DNA from: Eutypella sp. D-1
Taxonomy: Eukaryota; Ascomycota; Sordariomycetes; Xylariales; Diatrypaceae
NCBI GenBank assembly: GCA_023313575.1
Contig: JAJTTP010000002.1
Location: forward strand, 3,224,001 to 3,288,000
Direction of reading: 5' to 3'
DNA length: 64,000 nucleotides
Shown here: positions 56,156 through 64,000 of the stretch, piece by piece
Position numbering within the stretch: position 1 is the first letter of the stretch
Layout: the number at the start of each line of letters is the position of its first letter
Translations under genes and position numbers: made by a program
Notes under the pieces: generated by a model
What the model was told of the DNA's origin: nothing
What the model saw: the letters and a program-made list of their open reading frames with translations, nothing else
Databases searched by the model: none

Positions 56156-57304
56156 TTTGCTAAGGTCTAATAGACGTATTCTATAGACTAAGAAACTTAT
56201 ACTCTGGTTAAGTACTTACCCAGGATCCTAGATGATACACAACGGAGCAGTGGGCTTTCTGCTTCTTATACAACTTTCTTGGGCTATAGACGATACGGTA
56301 TACTACCTCTTCAGAAACCATTTTCTAATTTTACACGGCTAAAAGGTGCTCTACAATATGTGATCACTCAGGTACCCGGTTTTCTTAGAAGATCATCATT
56401 ACCCCTAATCCTGTGAGCAGTATATCTTCCAAGCAGCTCTACACCCCGGCTTTCTTACGGCAAATCTATTCTAATCAGAAGAGGGGGTAGCACAAATTCA
56501 GGTCAGCAGAAACGTAAGCCCCCAAATAGAGACGACGAGTGGGTTGCGTCCATCTACAATGTCATAATGAGATAAGTTACTGTTAGAGTATTGGGGCACG
56601 GAGTGGGAGATGGTAGCTAGAGGGTCACGGGAAGATCACTGTAGTATAGGTAGAGGTTGAATAGGTCTTGGATTCTAAAACTCTACCAGAAGCTTAGGGG
56701 GCGAATCACCCTAATTATAGAGTTCTAGTCTATTACAGCCTGTAGATAGGGGGGATGGCGCCAGCGGCGCCCCCTTTCCCATTATCATGCGTCAGCTACA
56801 GTGATTGGCCCCATCTGATACCTGTTCCTTCGAGTGGCTGACTATTCAGCTACTAATCACGGCGCCACACGGTTTATTTATAAAAGTCAATATCATATTT
56901 TCCGTATGAATAGTCACGAACTATTCGCCTCGGACACGGGCAGAGCCTTTTGATTTACTCTGGTGTTACACGGAGCTGTGCCACCACTATCAATGCTGAT
57001 AGACCTAGTTTCGCGAGGCAGAATACCCTCAGCTTCTACTTGATTTCTGAAGCTCACACCGTCACTGAAGAATGCCGACATGAACCTATACGGAGGTCAT
57101 CGTAGCTTATTCTCGCGGGAGAGATTATGATCTCGCAAGTGAAAATGCGGCGGTCTTGAGAATTAAAGAACAGGAGATGAAAATGTATAAGAAGCGCAGA
57201 GCTCTCCGTTCTTCCAACCATCTCAACAGCAGACACTGCAATCATCACTGCAACTAATTAGACCGGCCTCTCAGCCTATCCAAATTTTTTTGAACTCTAT
57301 CACT
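56156..57304. other. Divergent promoter region with a repeat relic
   Basis: It lies between the starts of two secreted-protein genes facing away from each other (minus at 56155, plus at 57305) and contains the repeat relic 56581-56780. No other gene is seen. Confidence 0.5.
56581..56780 (+). repeat. Dispersed repeat relic, copy 2
   Basis: Same-orientation relative of 5131-5335. It begins TGTTAGAG and shares blocks such as GGGCAC-GAGTG, AGGGTCAC, GTAGATAG and the closing CCCCCTTTCCC. A GC-rich palindrome-like GGCGCC AGC GGCGCC lies near its right end. Similarity fades beyond about 56780. See the copy 1 entry for interpretation. Confidence 0.6.
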
Positions 57305-57864
57305 ATGTACTCCTCCAGTCTCAAAACGATTGCTGTCGGTGCTTTCTGCGCCAGGTCAGTCCTCGCCGTCCCCAGCGCGCAAACCGGCTTCGAGAACATC
57401 CAACTAGACAATGGGGAGACTTCTGTCAATGCCGTCCACTCTAGCCCGAACGCTCGCTATGAGGCCGCCGATCCCCTCATGAGTCGCCAGTCGGATATCA
57501 ACTGCAAAGGGTCCGCCTTCTGCGAACGCCTTGGTGGATCCTGCGATGATGCTTTGAGGAAGGTCATTCCTGGAAACACGTACAGCACCTATGATGGGTA
57601 AATTGATTCACCGAACCCCCCCCCCCTGTCGGTCTTACATTGATATGAGTGCTAATGGTAGTTTGGATTAGATCCCAGAACACCGGTACTTGCTCTGGCA
57701 CATGCGGCCTCTTCTTCTCTGGCGATCACTGCGAGGGGACCGGCCAGGAGCTCATCGATGCGTACCATGCCATCCGTGACATCGGGCATTGTTCGCACTG
57801 CGGCCAGTACAAGCGTGACTCTGATGGATGTACTATCAAGATTGATCGCGTCACTGGTTGCTAG
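57305..57864 (+). CDS. KP4-like small secreted Cys-rich protein
   Basis: Two exons, 57305-57597 and 57672-57864, 161 residues. The open frame begins upstream at a TTG; the first ATG is 57305. The donor is GTAAAT and the acceptor TAG. The first 20 or so residues form a signal peptide (MYSSSLKTIAVGAFC), and a linker follows up to about residue 60. The mature domain begins at an INCKGS motif. It has ten cysteines, enough for five disulfides. Both the opening motif and a GHC-SHCG motif late in the domain resemble the KP4/SMK killer-toxin-like fold found in many ascomycete secretomes. In the founding family these proteins interfere with calcium channels of competing cells; whether this one is active is unknown. 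The frame is intact with no break. Alternative: an unrelated Cys-rich effector with convergent Cys spacing. Confidence 0.72.
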
Positions 57865-59099
57865 TTGAGTCCCTGGTGTAGACTGAGCTTAGGAGCAAAT
57901 CTCTTTTGTCGCGCAGAATTAGGCCAAGGCTGCGTGGTGGCGTATATTGTCTGTTGGTATGGTTTGTTTGGCGTTACTGTCCTTCCTTTCCATGTATTTT
58001 AAAAGGCTGTTCATGGTGTATTACGTCCCGTGAGCGTCCCTTCTCAGCATATAAAATGGCTTTCAATCACAAATCTAAACAATTCCTTTCTTATAGCCCC
58101 CTCTTTTACAGGAGGAACTGGTTAGGCCATAATCTTCCACTCATCTGGTAAGAGTCAGAACTAGGACACATGATGACCCCCGAGTCTTTCCAGGTAACGA
58201 GTTAAGTAAGCGACTGCTAATCTTCAACTCCGCCGTCTCTGGGTCTGGCAGCGTGTAGCACCCTCGCGTCTTCATTTGGTTACTCGGCGGGAGAGATGCG
58301 GACACCGTTCAAGAAGAGTGCTGCTTGGGTCACATCACTGTTATGGATATACAGCTATCTAGATTCGGGAGATTCTCGACGTCTATGATAGGGTTCGGTA
58401 TGTAGCATGTAGCACCTACAAAAAAAAGGGGGGGGGGGTGGCACAGGGAAACGCGGGTAGGGGCCATGATGAGAGGCATAAGACACGCTCAGCAAACGAA
58501 CGATTATCAGTATCAAGCCTGTAATATGGTGCCTATTCCAGATGGCGATTGGGAACAGCCGCTTGATGCGCTCGTTGGGAGTCCAGGACGTAACCACACA
58601 CCTCAGTCACCCATCAGCTCAGCCACATGATATCCTCTTCATAGGACCTCAAGGCGACGACCGAATACTCGAGACCTCAATCACGTTCGCGAAATGAACA
58701 CCATGGCCGTGATTTAGAACTGAACGTTTTTTTTTTTCTTTCCGTCCAGGATGCTACGTTTTTTTTCTTGGTATGTATCTCCTTTACGCCCCATAGCCGA
58801 AATGCAAAGTGACCGAACGTCCCAGACAGATACACACAAACGTGATGTAATGTAATGTAATGCCCCTTCTTTCTTCTTCTCTTGCGTTCCCTGTGTTCCT
58901 CGAAGGACTCCTCTCCTCTAGTGAAGCGTAGCTGGCCGGCCCGCCCTTCGGGTACCCCAATTCGTGACTTTGTCCGTCGTCAATCGGTAGAAATTCGTGT
59001 GTCGTCCCCGGTACAACCCCTTGCCCTGTCATCAACAACGCAATGCGCGCGAAACTGAAGAAGAAAAGAATATTTTATTTTTCCCTTTTTTAAATTCGT
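57865..59099. other. Intergenic region with homopolymer runs
   Basis: Contains an A7G11 run at about 58420-58439 and TAATG-type pentamers near 58847-58861. No supportable gene. The frames at 57906-58151 and 58355-58597 lack domains. The right end is the 3' flank of the uL14 gene. Confidence 0.45.
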
Positions 59100-60069
59100 T
59101 TACATCACGACACCGCTGTTGCTGGCAATACGGGGCCATAACTCGGCGGCCTCCTTTCCGACGGGGCCGGTGATGGCGGAGCCCTTCATCTCACCCTTGG
59201 GGTTGACGATCTAAGAAATGAATGTGTTAGTAAAGTTGGTCCAAAAAGAGGACATAGTGCTAGGTAACTGTCCAAAACGCAATCCTGCTTGGCAGCATGC
59301 GCACGAAACTGCCCAGCACTACGGAACGGCGACTCACCACACCAGCGTTGTCCTCGAAGTACAGGAAGACACCGTCGGTCCGCTTCCAGGGCTTGGACTG
59401 ACGGACGATGACAGCGGGGTGGACCTTCTTGCGGAGCTCGGGCTTTCCCTTCTTGACGGTAGCCATGACCATGTCACCGACACCACCAGCGGGCAGTCTG
59501 TTCAGGCGGGCACCGATACCCTTGACGGAGATGATGTACAGGTTTCGGGCGCCGGAGTTGTCGGCACAGTTCATGATAGCACCGCTGTTCCACCGTTAGT
59601 AGACATACTAGAAGCGAGGTAAGGGGGGGCTGGGTGCCGGCGTCCGGATTCGGCGTCCGCAGCTCCTCCTATCGGGATCGGGGTCGTAAGGACGTACACA
59701 GGCAGACCGAGGGACATCTTGAGCTTGCCACCGGGGGCACCACGCCTAAGGAGGGATGAGGTTAGCAGGATTTCTCGTGTCGTATCACATGATGTTTGTT
59801 CCGTTATGCCATAGCTGTTCCCAAATATGCCCCAGCCACTCTTCTCACGCCTGGAGAATGCCATTTTGAAGGGATAAATTCGTTTTCCGTCGATGACTGG
59901 CTCTTTCCCAGCTGAAAATGGGGTTTCTCTGAATCCTCCATCTTCATTGCCCTTGATCTTTCTTCCCCTAGCCAAAGTCCCCTCCTCTTCCTTCCCGAAT
60001 CAAAATTTCCCCCGGCGCAGTAATTCGGTGTACGGAAAATCGAGCGGTGACTTACGAAATCTTGGCCAT
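59100..60069 (-). CDS. RPL23: 60S ribosomal protein uL14 (L23)
   Basis: Four exons, 60069-60056, 59745-59698, 59584-59338 and 59210-59100 (420 nt, 139 residues, the family's usual length). The first exon is only 14 nt (MAKI plus part of Ser). Donors are GTAAGT, GTACGT and GTGAGT. Hallmark sequence: [18 protein letters not shown], then [70 protein letters not shown] and [19 protein letters not shown]. uL14 is at the subunit interface of the large ribosomal subunit, close to the elongation-factor site. Introns that start right after the first codons are typical for fungal ribosomal protein genes. Upstream, five GATAAG words cluster within 115 bp (listed separately). Confidence 0.95.
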
Positions 60070-60861
60070 TGCTGCTGATTTTTAAATAAAAACGACGACG
60101 ACGTTAGGGTGGGTGAGGGATTGTTGGTGGTGGTGGTGCTGGCCGAGGGTTGTCGGAAATTTGGGTGGAAGTTGTCACTTTTCGCAAAAATTCCAATGGC
60201 GCCAAAATTGTTTGGGGGGGTGTTGAGGGTTCTAGTTTCCGATTGTTGTGGGTGGATGTGCGCGCTGAGAAACCCTGATAAGCGGATAAGCAGATAAGCA
60301 GAAACACCCCCGGGAAAGCGATAAGCTCGGTAACTAACCCCCACTTCCTAATCGATTTTGAAGTTGACTCCGTCATGTGACCCGCGATAAGATAGTCCAA
60401 TTGGCAAATGACGTTTAAGGGGCCCATCTGCTAAAGCCACAGCAATCTCCACAGCCACAACCATACATGCAACCAATGAAAGACCTTTTGCAGGTTCATG
60501 CCTCCGTCAGCTCCGTTAAAGGGGAAATGGTACATCGATAATGCTCGGACAGCCTGGACCTTGTCTCAAGAGGGGATGGGCAAACCACATAATGCCCTTG
60601 TATCACCTTCACTCCGAAACAGAGAGAGGCTATCTGGACATCATCACATGCACCATCGCGTAGGAAACTAAGCAATACTTGCATACAGAGGGGTAAATTC
60701 GTGATACTAGCGTTGGTGACGTAGTCTACGGAGTCTTTCACGGGATGTAACTCGGGATGTATAACCATTTATGAAGCGATTTAGCTATCGATATGCACAC
60801 TAACTTCTAGTAAACGATTCGCCGAATCAACACTATCACGCAAGCAACCAAATCCGCTTAT
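60070..60861. other. Intergenic region upstream of uL14
   Basis: The promoter of the uL14 gene (minus) is here. It includes the GATAAG cluster at 60277-60391 and a CGACGACGACG run at 60092-60102. It also holds the 3' flank of the glutathione transferase gene at its right end. The frame 60496-60768 (minus) is not supported. Confidence 0.5.
60277..60391 (+). promoter_or_regulatory. Cluster of five GATAAG words
   Basis: GATAAG occurs at 60277, 60285, 60293, 60320 and 60386, the first three with an exact 8-bp step. It lies about 210-320 bp upstream of the uL14 start. GATA-type zinc-finger factors (for example AreA/NIT2, SreA) bind HGATAR words. Binding here is inferred, and the 8-bp period could also be chance or a small tandem repeat. 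Confidence 0.45.
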
Positions 60862-61829
60862 TTAATGGTCGTCCCTCTCGGACCAGGGCTTGACAGCGTC
60901 AAGAAGCTTGAGATGCAGGTCGCGATCGCCCGTGGCCTCGAGGGCCCGCTGAAAGACGTCATCGCCGATGCGAGCGAGGAAGACGAGGAGGCCGGCCCAG
61001 ACGAAGTCGGTGAAGCTGGGGGTGTCGCCCAGGAAGAAGGGGCCCTGGGAGTTCTCGCGAAGCAGGTCGGAAATCTTGCGGGCGTGGGGCTCGACGGCTT
61101 TCCAGGCCTTCTCGCCGCCCTTCTCGCGCGCCAGCTCGTCAAGCGACCCTACGCCCGCCTTCGCTGCCCGCGTCGTCGTGAAGTACGCCACGCTCGCCTC
61201 GTTGAGCACCCGCTCCGGCACCAGCGGGAAGTAGATCGGGATCAGCTCCGCCTGCAGCTCCTTCAGCACCGCGACTACGCGCTCGAGGTACGGTGATTTA
61301 AGGTGCAGGCTCGGCTCCGGGAACGCCTTCTCGATCGCCTCCGCGATCACGAATGAGTCCATGATGTACTCGCCATCCGGCATGATCACCGTCGGGATCG
61401 TGTATGCTTCCCGCCCCGGCAGGCTAGATGGGTTCGGGTCGTGCTGTTAGCAAAATAGGAAAACCTAGTCCCAATTTTATGTGGCCCGAGTAACGCAGGC
61501 CCATTACAAAGGTGCGATCTTACTGCTTTTCGAGCCTCGGCTTGATATCCGGGTACTCAAGCTAGTAAAGTCGTCAAGTCAGCATGGAGAATACGACGTA
61601 TTTATTGAACCGGGCAGAAACCCACCCATTCCGTCTTGTAATCTAGCCCCTTGAAGTTAAGCACAAATCGGGCTATTATCTCACGCATGGTGGTCAGCCA
61701 GAACCCACATGAAACCATCATAAGGGGATGGCTTCCTTGCTTACTCTTCCACGGGTTCGGAGACCAGGCCTTCGAGGCCTTGCCGGGCAAGTCAAACAAG
61801 ACTATCGGGTTCTGCTGCTGAGGAGCCAT
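60862..61829 (-). CDS. Glutathione S-transferase family protein
   Basis: Four exons, 61829-61745, 61672-61626, 61561-61524 and 61423-60862 (732 nt, 243 residues). Donors are GTAAGC, GTGGGT and GTAAGA. Exon 2 (47 nt) and exon 3 (38 nt) are tiny. The N-terminal thioredoxin-like domain runs from FDLPGKASKAWSPNPWKTR to YTIPTVIMPDG and ends with MDSFVIAEAIE, the glutathione-carboxylate loop (D-S pair). The C-terminal helical domain includes FFLGDTPSFTDFVWAGLLVF, with the usual N-capping motif. This layout resembles fungal GST members close to the etherase-like/GSTFuA-type group rather than Ure2. It would conjugate or reduce small electrophiles in the cytosol. The acceptor ATCTAG was chosen over an earlier AACAG because only the former keeps the frame. 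Confidence 0.82.
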
Positions 61830-63498
61830 CTTGTGTGTGTGTGGATAAGACAAGGTAACTTAAGGAAACCGGCAAGTAAGGAGGACACGGAAATCAGTAT
61901 TACAGAAAATACTGGAAAGATGAAAGATGAGATACCCGACGCTGGTACTGGTACTACACAGATGAAGGGGGAATCTTCAGGTATTTGAGTTAAAATGATG
62001 GCATTATGTAACCTCCTGGTGTCCTATAGGCAGGTACAGGTATGGAAGAGAGTATACCCGTCGTATTAGTGATCACCCCCACATTTTGGCCTGCTGCGGG
62101 GTACTTTTAGAGCCCTCTCTAGGAACTGCATAGTACGGGCAAACTAAAATAAGATGCAGGTGCGCTATAAGCAAAGCCGTCAACAAGGTATGGATGAGAT
62201 CACAGTGGCCTCACTTTTTTGGTATGGACTATACCATCAGGGAAATGTCCTCTTTATGGGATGACGTCGTGCATAACCACATGGGTACAGAGTATGAGAT
62301 GTTGGTTGGTCTTGATAGTCATTGATCGGAAGGCGCGTATGACTACCCGATGTCGGCTCTGCTGCAGGGGATGCATCAGGGTACACCAATGAAGAAGAAG
62401 AAACCATGATAGTAGCAACCGGCAATGGAAGCTTTTACATCAATGCAGGCTTTGTTCTATAAAACCATCCTTATCACTATCATCCACTTGACTACAGAGC
62501 AGTTCGGGGCCGGCCGCCCATGATTTGAAGTTCAGCTCATTGTGGCTGATGTCATGATGGATCAAGCTTTCCTTCCTTATCACAAAGATTATAGTTACCT
62601 TAGGAAGGAGCAATGGGTCCATGTAGCAGTTGTGAAATGCTTACAAATCGTTTCATGCCTGGATCCCTACCTAGACTTATTGTATCCAGTCTTCCGCCAG
62701 ACAAAAAACGGGATAGCATCACAGCATAGAACTTGTTACTAAGTTAAATCACATGAAAATCACGACATGTTTTCTGGTTCACATCACATTCAAATAATGA
62801 ACCTCTGAGTTAGCTTCCCTTAGTTCCGTGCAAAACCTACCCGAGTACTTACATACGTCAGAACAGGTCCAACGTTAAGAATAGGAGGAATACGGTCCCT
62901 ATTCTCGTACCTACCGTCCTTTCAAGCCCTTGCGCTGTAGCTAGTCTGACCAATCAACGTCCATAATAAACCACCTTTGACACCAGGGCGCCCAGAAATC
63001 CCTGTTCATCAAGCTATCCGCTAAGGTCTTATCGTATTCTAACGATTGGTCAATAGGCTTTATCGATGCTGCAAGAGGTGTACACTAATGCGAGGCTGAA
63101 CGCAATCCCGCCCATTGACCTTAATGGAGTAGAGCTGTTCTCCAAGTACTTCCCCAAAAAGTACTTAAGCTTTGCCGCACTCTAGTGTAGCTACCTACTT
63201 GGTATGTAACATGGTATTTATGTAGGTCCTGAAGGTATTCTAGGTAACCCTTCTAGAGCTCTAGGTACCTAGGTAGTATGATCTTCAGTGGATGATTTGC
63301 ACCACCACCACCATCATCATCCTCATCCTCTTCACAAACTTTCTTTTCTTCTTACTTTCACATTTATTCCATCATTCTCCAATCTCTACCATTCAACTTC
63401 TTTTCTCTAAAAACCCTCCCCCTAACCCTACCCTCGCGCAATACTTCAATATCTCTGCGCGAACGTTCGATTCGAAATATCAATTTCCAACCCCAACC
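61830..63498. other. Divergent promoter region
   Basis: It lies between the starts of the glutathione transferase gene (minus) and the histone deacetylase gene (plus). TAGGTACCTA and TACCTAGGTA overlap at 63262-63275. The stretch 63290-63430 is pyrimidine-rich, including an ACC repeat at 63300-63312, and is the likely deacetylase leader. No other gene is seen. Confidence 0.5.
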
Positions 63499-64000
63499 AT
63501 GGCAGGTCACTTCGCGCCTGTCGATGATAAGGGCAATGGAGTGGCCCTGGGAGCAGCGAGTCCCAAGAAAGTCGCCTATTTCTACGATTCCGACATTGGT
63601 AACTTTGCCTACGTTGCCGGTCACCCCATGAAGCCTCATCGTATCCGATTAGCACACAGTTTGATTATGAACTATGGAGTTTACAAGAAGATGGAGATCT
63701 ACGTGAGTTCTATTCCGGAGTCTATTAGCCTATCTGACACAAACCTCTATATATGTCTTATCTCTATATACTCCAGTTACTAATACTATCATTTTCTTCT
63801 TCTGTAGAGAGCGAAACCTGCGACGCGCCTTGAAATGACCCAGTTCCATACAGACGAGTATATCGACTTCCTCCAGAAGGTCAGTCCAGAAAATATGGAC
63901 AGCTTTCAACGCGAGCAGACGAAGTTCAATGTCGGCGATGACTGCCCCGTCTTCGATGGTCTATTCGAGTTCTGTGGCATCAGTGCGGGCGGCAGTATGG
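63499..64000 (+). CDS. RPD3: RPD3-type class I histone deacetylase (5' part)
   Basis: The start is ATG 63499 ([14 protein letters not shown]). Exon 1 is 63499-63702, exon 2 begins at 63808 and runs off the window. Donor GTGAGT and acceptor TAG flank a 105-nt intron. [33 protein letters not shown] and [21 protein letters not shown] (shown in parts) are the entry of the class I HDAC domain. Next comes [11 protein letters not shown] and [24 protein letters not shown], which line the active-site entrance. The catalytic His-Asp pairs lie beyond the window edge. The protein is the catalytic subunit of Rpd3/Sin3-type corepressors. It could be the RPD3 or the HOS2 paralog; the [12 protein letters not shown] and GDDCPVFDG stretches fit RPD3 better. 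Confidence 0.93.

Noticed and set aside
58420..58439. A/G homopolymer as a regulatory element
   Set aside because: It is more likely a simple-sequence run, and its length may be an assembly uncertainty.

Overview
The window is nuclear DNA of a filamentous ascomycete (Pezizomycotina). Introns are short (about 50-180 bp), with GTNNGT-type donors and CTRAC-like branch sites. The gene set includes a STAND-type N-terminal domain protein, a HET-domain protein, a KP4-like secreted protein, and the SEA-complex protein Rtc1. Intergenic DNA is rich in TACCTAGGTA/TAGGTACCTA-like words, and long AT-richer tracts look mutationally decayed. The sequence does not fix genus or class; Sordariomycetes is a guess. 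Exon joins were worked out by hand from frame, phase and splice consensus. Every joined coding length is a multiple of three.

Layout. 1-5.4 kb is accessory: one STAND-like gene on the minus strand and a relic of a dispersed repeat. 5.9-16 kb is mostly housekeeping, all minus strand: a Vps38/UVRAG-like autophagy and endosome subunit, the Rtc1/Sea2/WDR24 subunit of the TORC1-regulating SEA (GATOR2-like) complex, and a TauD-type dioxygenase. A secreted cysteine-containing protein (17 kb) is followed by 3.2 kb of AT-richer, gene-free DNA. 20.9-28 kb holds a DapA-family aldolase (plus strand) and then three minus-strand genes: two Nudix hydrolases of different type and a DUF2828/vWA protein. 31-45 kb holds an orphan gene, an NAD-type malic enzyme, Mtc1, and a large basic, low-complexity, probably nuclear protein. 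45-58.6 kb is a second accessory tract: a BAHD-like acyltransferase, a HET-domain protein, an ankyrin protein, a Cys-free secreted protein and a KP4-like small secreted protein, with a solo LTR and a second copy of the 5.1-kb repeat. 59-64 kb returns to core genes: ribosomal protein uL14, a glutathione transferase, and the 5' end of an RPD3-type histone deacetylase cut by the window edge.

How the genes may work together. Vps38-like and Rtc1-like proteins both belong to nutrient and TORC1/autophagy control. The malic enzyme, aldolase, TauD enzyme and Nudix proteins are separate metabolic functions with no visible cluster logic. The second accessory tract combines a non-self recognition gene with several secreted or repeat proteins and retroelement debris, which is the usual make-up of fast-changing fungal islands. 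I saw no CRISPR array, rRNA or tRNA gene, and no intact transposase or reverse transcriptase.
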